NCBI GenBank assembly: GCA_934725575.1
Contig: CAKVCK010000020.1
Span: forward strand, 14,792 to 78,791
Length of the DNA: 64,000 nucleotides
From: an uncultured Bacteroidales bacterium
GTDB taxonomy: Bacteria > Bacteroidota > Bacteroidia > Bacteroidales > UBA932
Direction: 5' to 3'
Positions within the stretch are counted from its first letter, which is position 1; every line of letters begins with the position of its first letter. The notes beneath the pieces are model-generated. The model saw only the letters and a program-made list of their open reading frames with translations, had not been told where the DNA came from and searched no databases. Both the position numbers and the translations under genes were made by a program. Below, piece after piece: positions 36,580 to 44,992 of the stretch.

Positions 36580-38400
36580 TTAATATACCCATCCTTCTCT
36601 TGTCGTGAGGGCGGAATTTTTCTGAACTTCGTTCTGAGGTGCGGTCCAAGGCCAGAGGCAGTCTGACCAGTACCAGGCGTACTCGACGGTGTCGTCGCCC
36701 CACCAGGACTGTCCTCCGTGCACATCCTTGCCCTGGAACTTGCTCTCCTTGTAGGTGCCCCAGCGCACTTCGTCGAAGTAGTTGACAGCCTCGACAGGGA
36801 ACTCGACTCTTCTCTCGTACCTCACGGCCTCACGCATCTGATCCTGGCTTCCGAGGGTCACACCAGGCATTCCGGCGCGGGATCTCACGAGATCTATCAG
36901 GGTCTTGGCCTCATCGAGACGGTTCAGCTCCACGAGCGCCTCAGCCCTTTGAAGGAGAACATCAGTGTAACGTATGAGAGGGAAGTCAGTGTGGCAGCGT
37001 GACCTGTCAATGAGCTCACCTTTGAGGAATCGCACGTACTTCCTGTAGCAGTAGTACCCGGAAGTCCTCTTGTCCAGCCAGAAGTCTCCGCCGCTTGTGC
37101 CCTGCTTGTAAAGAGGCCAGCGGAGGGCCTTGCCGATCATATTCTCATCCCCGTTGTAGTTAGGTGTGTAGCAGTCAACCGGCTCGTAAGGGGTCACGAT
37201 GGTCTGTTTCAGACGTGGATCCCTGTTGTCGTAGGCGGCCTTGATGCGGGCCTCGTTGCCGTTGTCAAGATAGTAGCGGTTGAAGACATCGCTGCCGCAG
37301 ATCTTGATCGCCTGCGATTTCTGTGACGCGAGAGCCTTGTTGGAGTTCAGACCGTCGCGGCAGAAGAACACCGCGCGCTGCTTGGCGGTAAGGTTGTTCC
37401 AGTCCTCCAGTCCCGGAACCTTGCTCCAGTCGAACTTGGTGCCGTCCGCGTTCTCGTAGTAGTCCACGAAATCTGCCGCCGGCTTGACCTCGGTCCATCC
37501 GCCGTAGGTGTCTCTGGCTCCCAGAGCCTGCTCGATGTTGTCGCAGTAGCCGGATTCCTCGTCGTACTGGATGGCGAAGATCATCTCAGGGCTGTGCTCG
37601 TTCTCCGGGGTGAAGAAGTCAATGTATTTTCCCTGCCAGAGGTCATATCCGCAACGTCCCACAGCCTCGAAGTCGGACTCCGCTGCGGAATATTCCTTCA
37701 TCCACATATACGCCATTCCTCTGAGCGCGTACGCCGCGCCTTTGGAAGGCCTGCCGATGTAGTTGGTGATCGTGTTGTCAGGGAAATATTCATTGTCAAT
37801 GCAATAGGTGCAGTCGTCGATCACTGTCTTCCAGATCTCCTCAGCGGAGGATTGAACCTTGGTGCAGTTCTCGTTCGTGACAGGCTCAAGGTAGAGAGGC
37901 ACTCCCTGATAGAATTTGTTCAGTCTTGAATATGCCCACGCCCTGAGGAAGTGCGCCTCACTCTGGAACCTTTCATACGTAGGGGTGTCGAGGCCGGCCT
38001 TGCCGAGGTTGGCGATGGCGTCGTTGGACGCGTGCACGATAGTGTAGCAGAACTTCCACTCAAATGTCACAAGCCAGTCGTTGGCCCTTTTCGCCTCGCT
38101 GTACAGAAGCTGGATAGGGTAGTTGTTGGCATAGTAGTCGGTGCAGAATCCCAAAGCCTCGATTCCGTACTTGTTGAGACCGTCAAGATTCTCCCAACGA
38201 ACCTGTGTGCCGCTGCTTTGCTTGCGGTTGTAGAACGTCTCATAGATTCCGTTCATTCCTTTCTGCGCAAGCTCCGGGGTGGTCCACATATTTCCGCTCG
38301 AAATCTGGTTGGAAGGAGCGGTGTCGAGCATATCCGCGCAGGCAGCTGACGCTGTGAGGACAATGGCTCCAAGTGCTATGTTTTTAAGAATATTTTTCAT
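36580..38400 (-). CDS. SusD/RagB family lipoprotein (first pair of the locus)
   Basis: 606 residues. Signal with Cys near 21 (ASAACADMLDTAPSNQIS, the standard SusD entry). Helical TPR core: HASNDAIANLGKAG, FQSEAHFLRAWAYSRLNKFYQG, RPSKGAAYALRGMAYMWMKEY; C-terminal PLIRYTDVLLQRAEALVELNR and DLVRSRAGMPG with REAVRYERRVEFPVEAVNYF. It is longer than most SusD proteins, with aromatic-rich inserts (TDYYANNYPIQLLYSEAKR) that may shape the glycan site. Paired with the SusC gene 11 bases upstream. Confidence 0.95.
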   Translation of the reverse strand: MKNILKNIALGAIVLTASAACADMLDTAPSNQISSGNMWTTPELAQKGMNGIYETFYNRKQSSGTQVRWENLDGLNKYGIEALGFCTDYYANNYPIQLLYSEAKRANDWLVTFEWKFCYTIVHASNDAIANLGKAGLDTPTYERFQSEAHFLRAWAYSRLNKFYQGVPLYLEPVTNENCTKVQSSAEEIWKTVIDDCTYCIDNEYFPDNTITNYIGRPSKGAAYALRGMAYMWMKEYSAAESDFEAVGRCGYDLWQGKYIDFFTPENEHSPEMIFAIQYDEESGYCDNIEQALGARDTYGGWTEVKPAADFVDYYENADGTKFDWSKVPGLEDWNNLTAKQRAVFFCRDGLNSNKALASQKSQAIKICGSDVFNRYYLDNGNEARIKAAYDNRDPRLKQTIVTPYEPVDCYTPNYNGDENMIGKALRWPLYKQGTSGGDFWLDKRTSGYYCYRKYVRFLKGELIDRSRCHTDFPLIRYTDVLLQRAEALVELNRLDEAKTLIDLVRSRAGMPGVTLGSQDQMREAVRYERRVEFPVEAVNYFDEVRWGTYKESKFQGKDVHGGQSWWGDDTVEYAWYWSDCLWPWTAPQNEVQKNSALTTREGWVY

Positions 38401-38411
38401 TTCCGTGCTGT

Positions 38412-41400
38412 TTAGAATGTTATCTGTGCTCCGAATGTCACCTGTCTCATAAGCGGGTAGCCGATCGTGGCGCCCTTCTCCGGATCAAGTCCCGGATATT
38501 TTGTGAAGGTGAGAAGGTTCTCTCCGGAAGCGAAGAACCGGAGCTGCTGTACGAAGAACTTCTTGGTCAGCGATGCAGGCAGCGTGTAGCCGAGCTGTAC
38601 GTTCTTGAGTTTCAGGTAGTCACCTTTATATTCATAGAACTCGCTTGGAAGCCTGTTGCTGTGAGGGTCTCCGTAGGTGAGCCTTGGGTAGGTTCCGTAG
38701 ATGTTCGTCCTGGTGTCTTCCGGGTAGTCAGGATCGAAGAAGTAGTGGTCGTTGGCCACCCTCTCGCTGATTCCGTGTCCGTTGGTCGTCTGGGTTCCGT
38801 TGTAGTACAGGGCGTTCCAGATGATGTGGAAGTCGAACGCTCCGGACCAGGTCATACTGAAGTCAAGGCCCTTCCAGGCGAAGCCGAGGTTGATGCCAAG
38901 GTTGTAGGATGGGGTGCTGGTGTGGCCGTTGAAGTCCATATCGTCATCGTCACCATAGTTGCCGTCTCCGTCCCTGTCCTCGTAGATGAGGTCTCCGTAC
39001 CAGAGCTGGTCTTTGTTAAGGGAGGTGACACCGTTGAACTTGTAGCCGGAGTCGAGCATCGCCTGCACCCAGTCGAAGTCGGTCTGGGTTCTGATGATAC
39101 CATCCTTAGGACCAGCGCCTGGGTCAACGGCACCGCCGGTGTAACCCTTGCCGCTTCCTTTGTAAACCCTTCTGAGATAATGTTCTCCCATCGGGTGGCC
39201 TTCGCAGAGTTTTCCGCTGCCTGAGTTGGCTGTCACGTTCGCAAGGTTGTTGAAATACTCTCCGTCAACCCATTCCTTAACCAGATCACCTTTGAAGTTT
39301 GTGACCTTGTTCTTGTTGTAGGAGAAGTTCACCCCTGCGAAGTAACTGAAATCCTTGCCGATCTGGTCTCTCCAGTTTATCGAGAGCTCGACACCCTGGT
39401 TGACAAGGCTTCCGAGGTTGGAAGGCACTCCGGAGACCTCTCCCATCGTGAGGTAGATGGCCGGGGTGTAGAGGATGTTCGTGGTGTTCTTGAAGTAATA
39501 GTCGATCTCTGTGGTGAGTTTGTTTCCGAAGAAGCCTGCGTCGATGCCGATGTCCGTGGTCGTTGTGGTCTCCCACTTCAAGTCAGCGTTGCTGAGGGAT
39601 GAGATGTACAAACCCTTTGTAGGCTGACCTTCCAGAACCATATTCTGTGCGGCATAGACGGCCTGCCAAGCGTAGTTGCCGATTCCCTGGTTGTTTCCTG
39701 CCTGTCCCCAGGATGCCCTCAGCTTGAGGTTCGAGAGCCAGCTCTTGGCGCTCTCCATAAAGTTTTCCTCGTGGATCTTCCAACCTGCCGAGAAAGACGG
39801 GAATATACCGTAGCGGTTGTTGCTTCCGAACCTTGATGATCCATCAGCGCGGAGATTGGCCTCGAACAGGTACTTGTCCTTGAACGTGTAGTTCACGCGG
39901 CCGAAATATGACCTGAGGCCCCATCCTGCCTTGGCTGAGCTGGAGGAAGTCTCCAGGCTTTCGTAGGTGGACAGGTCGTTGAGGGTCCAGTCTGTCGCTC
40001 CTTTCTTTCCGACACCCCAGCCCCAAGTGCGGTACTCCATAGCTGAATATCCCGCGAGCACTCCGAGGAAATGATCTCCGAAGGACTTGGTGTACCTTGC
40101 CAGGATTTCTGAAGACACGCTGTAGTTGCGGCTTGTTGAGTTGTTTACCGATGCGTTCGCAAGCTCGGAACTTGAGTAGCGGACATCATTCATATAGTCC
40201 CAATAGCCGTTCTGACGGCCGTAGGTGTGCCTTTCTCCGAATTGCGGAGAGTAGTTGACTGTGGCTTCAATGCTGAGTCCTTTCATTGGTCTGAGCTTGC
40301 CGTACAGTGTTCCGTTGACTCTGGAGGTGACATTGTAACCGCCAGATCCGTACATCATTCCGAAGATGTTGTTGGCGTTGGATGATTCCTCGGCGTTGAG
40401 AGCCGGCCTTCCCCAAGCGTTCACGTCGCCGGGATAGACACCAGGAGTGGTCTGGTAGAGAGAGTTGAAAGCGTTGGAGATGTTGGCGAGACCGTAGCTC
40501 TGCCTTTGTCCGAAGATCCTTGTTCCGATCGTGAACCAGTCGGTCACGTCAGCCTCAAGGTTCGTCCTGAAGTTAGCCTTCTGAGTTGATGAGTTGATTC
40601 CGAACCGTCCCATAACACCTTGGTTGTCAAGATAACCGGCTGAGATGAGATATTTGACTTTCTTGGAACCTCCGGAGACCGAAAGGTTGTGCTCCTGGGA
40701 ATATCCTCTCTGGAAAATCTCGTCGAACCAGTCTGTGTTAGGGTAGGCGGCATAGTTAGGCACGCCGGCGTCGTTCAGGCCGTAAGGATCGAGGGCTTTC
40801 TCTCTCCAAAGGTCGATGTTGCTCTGGGAGAACACCCTGCTGGTGTTGACGTTGTCGCAGGATTCGTTGATGAGTTCCATATGTCTGGCATAGTCGGACA
40901 CGAAGTGGAGCTCGTTGTAAGGCATCTGGACGATACCCTTGTAGGAGTAGCTGATCTGTGGTTTGTCGGCTGATCCTGACTTGGTTGTGATGAGAATGAC
41001 ACCGTTTGCGGCTCGTGTTCCGTAGATCGCGGTCGAGGCCGCGTCCTTGAGCACTGAGATGGAAGCGATGTCGTTCGGGTTGATGTTGTCCATATTCCAT
41101 TCGATACCGTCCACAAGGACAAGCGGTGAGCTTGATGACGATGTGAACGAGCCGATACCACGGATCCTGATCGTCGCACCGTTGCTTCCTGGCTGTCCGG
41201 ATGACTGTGTGACGTTCATACCGGCAGCCAGACCGGCCAGGGCGGCCGAGGTGCTGACGATGACGCGTCCCTCGCTCTTCTTCGCGAAATCGATGGAGGC
41301 CACCGATCCGGTGAGGTTCACCTTCTTCTGGACTCCATAGCCGACGACCACTACCTCATCCAGAAGCTCATTGTCTTCCGTGAGGGTGACGTTGATCACG

Positions 41401-41693
41401 TTCCTGCCGTTGATTGTCTCATTGGCAGTGACATAGCCCATACAGGAATATTCCAGTACGGCGCTGCCGTTTGCCACATTGATAGCATAGTTTCCATCGA
41501 TGTCGGTCGATGTGCCGGATGTCTTGTCTCCTGACACCATCACGACAACTCCGACCAGAGGCTGTCCTGACGCGTCTGTGACTTGCCCCGTGATTTTTTC
41601 CGGGCCTGCGGCGTACATCGGGCTCCAGCTTAATAGGAGGCTGGCGGCCAACGTCAATGCCGTGGACAGAAATGATGTAAGTTTTCTTGCCAT
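38412..41693 (-). CDS. SusC/RagA TonB-dependent transporter (first pair)
   Basis: 1093 residues. Signal peptide (1-29), carboxypeptidase-like domain (GQVTDASGQPLVGVVV, STDIDGNYAI), TonB box region (ELLDEVVVVGYGVQKK), plug motifs TSAALAGLAAGMNV, TIRIRGIGSF, PLVLVDGIEW and the SusC signature NPNDIASISVLKDAASTAIYG with RAANGVILITTKSG. Barrel strands follow to the terminal VTFGAQITF. It differs well from the second SusC of the locus, so the two pairs are not a recent duplication and may import different oligosaccharides. It lies 28 bases after the GH88 gene. Confidence 0.96.
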   Translation of the reverse strand: MARKLTSFLSTALTLAASLLLSWSPMYAAGPEKITGQVTDASGQPLVGVVVMVSGDKTSGTSTDIDGNYAINVANGSAVLEYSCMGYVTANETINGRNVINVTLTEDNELLDEVVVVGYGVQKKVNLTGSVASIDFAKKSEGRVIVSTSAALAGLAAGMNVTQSSGQPGSNGATIRIRGIGSFTSSSSSPLVLVDGIEWNMDNINPNDIASISVLKDAASTAIYGTRAANGVILITTKSGSADKPQISYSYKGIVQMPYNELHFVSDYARHMELINESCDNVNTSRVFSQSNIDLWREKALDPYGLNDAGVPNYAAYPNTDWFDEIFQRGYSQEHNLSVSGGSKKVKYLISAGYLDNQGVMGRFGINSSTQKANFRTNLEADVTDWFTIGTRIFGQRQSYGLANISNAFNSLYQTTPGVYPGDVNAWGRPALNAEESSNANNIFGMMYGSGGYNVTSRVNGTLYGKLRPMKGLSIEATVNYSPQFGERHTYGRQNGYWDYMNDVRYSSSELANASVNNSTSRNYSVSSEILARYTKSFGDHFLGVLAGYSAMEYRTWGWGVGKKGATDWTLNDLSTYESLETSSSSAKAGWGLRSYFGRVNYTFKDKYLFEANLRADGSSRFGSNNRYGIFPSFSAGWKIHEENFMESAKSWLSNLKLRASWGQAGNNQGIGNYAWQAVYAAQNMVLEGQPTKGLYISSLSNADLKWETTTTTDIGIDAGFFGNKLTTEIDYYFKNTTNILYTPAIYLTMGEVSGVPSNLGSLVNQGVELSINWRDQIGKDFSYFAGVNFSYNKNKVTNFKGDLVKEWVDGEYFNNLANVTANSGSGKLCEGHPMGEHYLRRVYKGSGKGYTGGAVDPGAGPKDGIIRTQTDFDWVQAMLDSGYKFNGVTSLNKDQLWYGDLIYEDRDGDGNYGDDDDMDFNGHTSTPSYNLGINLGFAWKGLDFSMTWSGAFDFHIIWNALYYNGTQTTNGHGISERVANDHYFFDPDYPEDTRTNIYGTYPRLTYGDPHSNRLPSEFYEYKGDYLKLKNVQLGYTLPASLTKKFFVQQLRFFASGENLLTFTKYPGLDPEKGATIGYPLMRQVTFGAQITF

Positions 41694-41721
41694 TTCGTTT
41701 TGTTTTATGTGTTATTATCAG

Positions 41722-42912
41722 TTATTTGTCCGTGATGCTTTTGTACTTGAGCAAAGCCTCAAGGAAATAGTAGTCGGCGTAAGTGAGCGGAACGTCAACC
41801 TCGGAGTTGTCCGGCAGCGAGCCGACGCTATGCTTGAGGATGAAATTCCCGTTAGTCCCCGGCTCAGCCAGGTATTCCGGACTTGCCAGAGTGCTCAACT
41901 GCTTCTCGGCCATAGCGAGGTATTTGGCGTTGCTGGCCTCATCATCGGTCAATGTGCTCAGCTGCACGAAGGCGGATGCCATAATAGCCCCGGCGGAAGC
42001 GTCCCTCAGGTCATTTGGAATCTTGTCAGAGTCAAAGTCCCAGTAAGGGATTCCGTCTTCCGGCAGTCTGGAAAGCAGCATATCAGCGACGTTCCTTGCC
42101 TGCGTCAGGTAGCTGTCGTGGCCGCTTTCACGGAACATCATCGTGAATCCGTACAGCGCCCACGCCTGGCCTCTTGCCCAGGCAGAGTCATCGCTGAAGC
42201 CCTGCACGGTCTCCTTTTTCCTCACCTCTCCGGTCTGTGGGTCATAGTCCACGAGATGCCAGCTTGTGTAGTCCTGACGGAAGTGGTTGCACATAGTAGT
42301 GTTGGCGTGCGTCACAGCCACGGTTTTCAGCGAGTCATCATTGAATATCCTCCCGGCGTTGTAGAGATGCTCAAGGTTCATCATATTATCGATGATCACA
42401 GGGTACTTCCAATCCCTGCCCTCACGGACGAAATCCCAGCTTCTGATGACTCCTGTGACAGGTGAGAATCTCTTGGCAAGGGTCTTGGCCGATGTGAGGA
42501 TAGGCTCCAGATATTCCTTGTCCCCGGTGATCCTGTAGGCGTTGCCGTAGCTGCAGTTCATCTGGAATCCAAGGTCGTGGTCAGTGCCCTTCATCGTCTT
42601 GAGCGTGTCGAGCTTTAGGGTGTTTTTCCTGGCGATGCCCTTGAACTGCGGATCGCCGGAATATTCGTAGATATACCAGAGTGTTCCCGGGTAGAATCCG
42701 CTGCACCACCATTTGATGTTGGATGCGATGAATTCCCCGTCATTGGAAAAACTCCTCGGCATAGTGTCGCCGGTCAGCCTATCCTCCATAGCGAGGTACT
42801 GTTCTTCGGCGACTTTGAAGACCCTGTCCGTCAGATCGGACATTGATTCTTTTCCGCCGCAGCCAAAGACCAGCGGCAGAAGCGCGAAAGTTGCGATAAT
42901 GCTTTTTCTCAT
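41722..42912 (-). CDS. GH88 unsaturated glucuronyl hydrolase lipoprotein
   Basis: 396 residues with lipobox VFGCGGKES. The (alpha/alpha)6 family signature is clear: SGFYPGTLWYIYEYSGD, KGTDHDLGFQMNCSYGNAY with the first catalytic-site Asp, YPVIIDNMMNLEHLYNAG with the second, and DDSAWARGQAWALYGF. GH88 enzymes hydrate and release the 4,5-unsaturated uronic acid left by polysaccharide lyases. This fits the two lyases downstream and points to a glycosaminoglycan or similar uronic-acid polymer. First gene of the long minus-strand locus. Confidence 0.94.
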   Translation of the reverse strand: MRKSIIATFALLPLVFGCGGKESMSDLTDRVFKVAEEQYLAMEDRLTGDTMPRSFSNDGEFIASNIKWWCSGFYPGTLWYIYEYSGDPQFKGIARKNTLKLDTLKTMKGTDHDLGFQMNCSYGNAYRITGDKEYLEPILTSAKTLAKRFSPVTGVIRSWDFVREGRDWKYPVIIDNMMNLEHLYNAGRIFNDDSLKTVAVTHANTTMCNHFRQDYTSWHLVDYDPQTGEVRKKETVQGFSDDSAWARGQAWALYGFTMMFRESGHDSYLTQARNVADMLLSRLPEDGIPYWDFDSDKIPNDLRDASAGAIMASAFVQLSTLTDDEASNAKYLAMAEKQLSTLASPEYLAEPGTNGNFILKHSVGSLPDNSEVDVPLTYADYYFLEALLKYKSITDK

Positions 42913-42964
42913 TCTTTATGTGTTGTTATTAGTTCCTGTGATGTCCTATGCGGATTTCAAAGGC

Positions 42965-42972
42965 CAAAGATA
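42965..42972 (-). promoter_or_regulatory. -7 element of the large glycan locus
   Basis: TATCTTTG on the minus strand matches TAnnTTTG exactly; no TTG at -33, as expected for an activator-dependent promoter. Start near 42958 gives a leader of about 45 bases before the GH88 ATG. Confidence 0.65.
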
Positions 42973-43050
42973 GTCTGACCTATTATATTGATAAGGAAAA
43001 ATCCGGTCAATGATTTTCAAAATCCGGTAACGTGCACGGAATCAATGCTC

Positions 43051-43086
43051 AAAAAAACGCCCATACCTGGCGAACAGGTATGGGCG
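43051..43086 (-). terminator. minus-strand terminator
   Basis: A 12-bp perfect stem CGCCCATACCTG (43058-43069) with CAGGTATGGGCG (43075-43086), five-base loop, followed on the minus strand by seven Ts. Confidence 0.92.
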
Positions 43087-43283
43087 CAGCTTGTTTTATC
43101 ACATCACCATCAGCATCTCGATTCCCTTATTCCCACTTGACTCGTGTGGCTAAACCTCATCAGTGTGCGGTAGGGAGGCGCCTGATGCCGCCGGTCATTG
43201 TGTCCATAATATATGGTTGGGTTAGAGTATGCTTGTCGTTGAACGCACAATGAACGAACATCTGTCATCTGATTAATGAAAGA
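43051..43283 (-). ncRNA. candidate small RNA of about 230 nt
   Basis: An exact -7 box (TATTTTTG, minus strand, 43290-43297) lies about 230 bases before the strong terminator at 43051-43086. No credible protein is encoded between. The RNA would be GC-mixed with local hairpins (for example GGCG...CGCC near 43176-43192). Size is similar to 6S RNA, but I cannot show the long open-bulge rod, so identity is left open. An alternative is that this is just the 3' UTR of the regulator gene upstream. Confidence 0.4.
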
Positions 43284-43289
43284 CGCTGC

Positions 43290-43297
43290 AAAAATAG
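43290..43297 (-). promoter_or_regulatory. -7 element for the candidate small RNA
   Basis: TATTTTTG on the minus strand, exact TAnnTTTG match, without a clear -33 TTG. Confidence 0.45.
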
Positions 43298-43339
43298 ACA
43301 TAAAGGCGCTCACGACCTAATTGTGGAGTTGTCCTTTTG

Positions 43340-43408
43340 TTCCTTTGACGTGCTTCAGACCAAAATTCGTGTTCCTCTGACGGGGAGGTTGATGTTCCTT
43401 TGACGTGA
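43340..43408. repeat. three direct repeats of a 14-bp motif
   Basis: GTTCCTTTGACGTG occurs at 43340-43353 and 43395-43408, with a degenerate copy GTTCCTCTGACGGG at 43372-43385. They lie just upstream (minus-strand sense) of the candidate small-RNA promoter and just downstream of the regulator gene, and look like binding sites. Confidence 0.7.
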
Positions 43409-43430
43409 AGCTGGTGCGTAAGACGCTGAG

Positions 43431-44609
43431 TCAGAGTTGATCATCCGTTTGTGCCAACCGAATGCCCTGTGTGAGGGTCGTGTCGATCCTCTCAACGTTC
43501 CTCTTGGCCTTGTAGTAGGCGGTTCTTGAGACGAAACCGGACTCAAGGGCTATTTCCTCCTGCTTCGCGTCAGGGTGAGCCTCCTTGTAGAGTCTGGCAT
43601 ATTCAAGCCTGAACATATTGACAAGACTGTAGTAGCCTATCGAGGAGATGAACTTGCTTGCCCTGTTCCTCTTCCCGTTGCCAAGGTCCATCAGCACTTC
43701 CGTCTTAAGAAGATGCGGCTCCCTGAAACGCCGGAGAATCACGGCCAGAACCTCGTCCTTGATCACATCCATAGGAGTGCCGTCATCTTCTGGCAGGATG
43801 TCGGAAGACTCATTCTCGGAAGTGTCGATTTCCTGGATCTCACGTAGCTTTCTGTCCTCTAACTTTTCCATCTCATCGTCAATCACTGACGGACGCAGGA
43901 TCCGTTGAGGGTGAAGTATGAGTCCGAGGAAATAGATCATCCAGCAGGACGTGACGATGTCAACGGCGAACTTGACCCATCTGCTTCCGGTAATGAAAAT
44001 CGTCCACATAATGAGAATCCACAGCAGGGGAGCGTAGAGTATCCGGGCCGCGAACTTGTAGGGAAAATCCTCATTGTTGGAATAGTTCTCGGTGTTGCTT
44101 CTATCCATCTCCTTCTTCAGGTTCCCCAAAACCTTGGACATACCCATTGTAGAGACGAGGCTGACCGCACCGACCGTGTAGAGAATCACTTTTTGGTGGC
44201 TTGCCATCCAGTCACCGCATCCTGCGAGCAAAGGGATCAGCAAAGTGAGGATCATAACGAACGGTGACGCAAGATAGGCTGTCCTAAGCCAGCTGTCATC
44301 CCGCCTGCGATGCAGACGGAAATACTTCATTATCATCACGGTCAGGCAGACCGGATAGTAGATAACGCAGAAGGAACGGATGTAGATCCAGACCGCTGGA
44401 TCCATCGGCGCAAGCACGTATGGGAATGTCAATACGATGGATGCGAAGAACAATGTCACCAGTTTCCTGGCCGGATAGAAATAGTCCGGGTTCTCGCAGA
44501 ACGGCTTGCACATATGGTTCCATCTGATGTACGCGCAAAACAACCCGGCCGTGATGAAGACCAGGCTGCCTGCCGAATATAGACCTTCCGTGGTAATGTT
44601 CCAGATCAT
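43431..44609 (-). CDS. membrane-anchored HTH transcriptional regulator
   Basis: 392 residues. About six membrane helices fill the first 235 residues (GLYSAGSLVFITAGLFCAYI, LVTLFFASIVLTFPYVLAP, ILTLLIPLLAGCGDW, LLWILIMWTIFITG and others). A charged linker (about 240-290, rich in Glu/Asp) leads to a cytoplasmic AraC-like HTH: DEVLAVILRRFREPHLLKTE, SLVNMFRLEYARLYKEAHPD, then QEEIALESGFVSRTAYYKAKR. Similar one-component membrane regulators occur in Bacteroidales, signals unknown. Direct 14-bp repeats follow its 3' end, next to a candidate RNA promoter. Confidence 0.8.
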   Translation of the reverse strand: MIWNITTEGLYSAGSLVFITAGLFCAYIRWNHMCKPFCENPDYFYPARKLVTLFFASIVLTFPYVLAPMDPAVWIYIRSFCVIYYPVCLTVMIMKYFRLHRRRDDSWLRTAYLASPFVMILTLLIPLLAGCGDWMASHQKVILYTVGAVSLVSTMGMSKVLGNLKKEMDRSNTENYSNNEDFPYKFAARILYAPLLWILIMWTIFITGSRWVKFAVDIVTSCWMIYFLGLILHPQRILRPSVIDDEMEKLEDRKLREIQEIDTSENESSDILPEDDGTPMDVIKDEVLAVILRRFREPHLLKTEVLMDLGNGKRNRASKFISSIGYYSLVNMFRLEYARLYKEAHPDAKQEEIALESGFVSRTAYYKAKRNVERIDTTLTQGIRLAQTDDQL

Positions 44610-44643
44610 TCTTCCCTCCTGTCCGTGAATATTCCCGAGTGGC

Positions 44644-44991
44644 TTATTTCTTCAGAAGTTCGTCGATGTGTTCGGCGTAGTCCAGTGAGGAGTCAAGATA
44701 AAAAACAATCTCAGGCACGATGCGGAGCTGCTTTGCGACCTGGTGGCCGAGCTCTCCGCGCAGAGTCTTGACATTGTCGTTCAGAAGTTTCATCACTTCC
44801 TCAGCCTTGGCGGAAGGGAATATGCTGACGTAAGTCTTGGCGAGGGAGAGGTCGGGGCTGACCCTGACCTCGCTCACCGTCACCATCGCGCCTCCGAACA
44901 CGGCCATACCCTTGCCGCGTATGATTTCAGCCAGATCCTTCTGGATCTCTCTGGCAACCTTGAGCTGCCTTGTGCTTGCCGGCTTATCCAT
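44644..44991 (-). CDS. rbfA: 30S ribosome-binding factor A
   Basis: 115 residues of KH-fold type: TRQLKVAREIQKDLAEII at the start, VTVSEVRVSPDLSLAKTYVSIFP in the middle with the typical V-S-P-D-L-x-x-A-x-V/T-Y core, then LRGELGHQVAKQLRIVPEIVFYLDSSLDYAEHIDELL. It assists late maturation of the 16S rRNA 5' end and cold adaptation. Starts one base after the tyrS stop, so the two genes form an operon. Confidence 0.95.
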   Translation of the reverse strand: MDKPASTRQLKVAREIQKDLAEIIRGKGMAVFGGAMVTVSEVRVSPDLSLAKTYVSIFPSAKAEEVMKLLNDNVKTLRGELGHQVAKQLRIVPEIVFYLDSSLDYAEHIDELLKK

Positions 44992-44992
44992 A

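Larger units (their letters stand above)
42913..43430. other. 518-base intergenic region
   Basis: Contains the promoter of the glycan locus (42965-42972), a terminator (43058-43086), a candidate small RNA (43051-43283) and three short direct repeats (43340-43408), each listed separately. No convincing protein gene. Confidence 0.7.

Noticed and set aside
41500..42465. 321-codon plus-strand frame opposite susC and GH88
   Set aside because: Runs antisense across two genes with clear family motifs; composition is that of a shadow frame.
43110..43313. 67-codon minus-strand frame inside the candidate small RNA
   Set aside because: Starts ahead of the likely transcription start and shows no conserved-looking features; a shorter internal peptide cannot be fully excluded.
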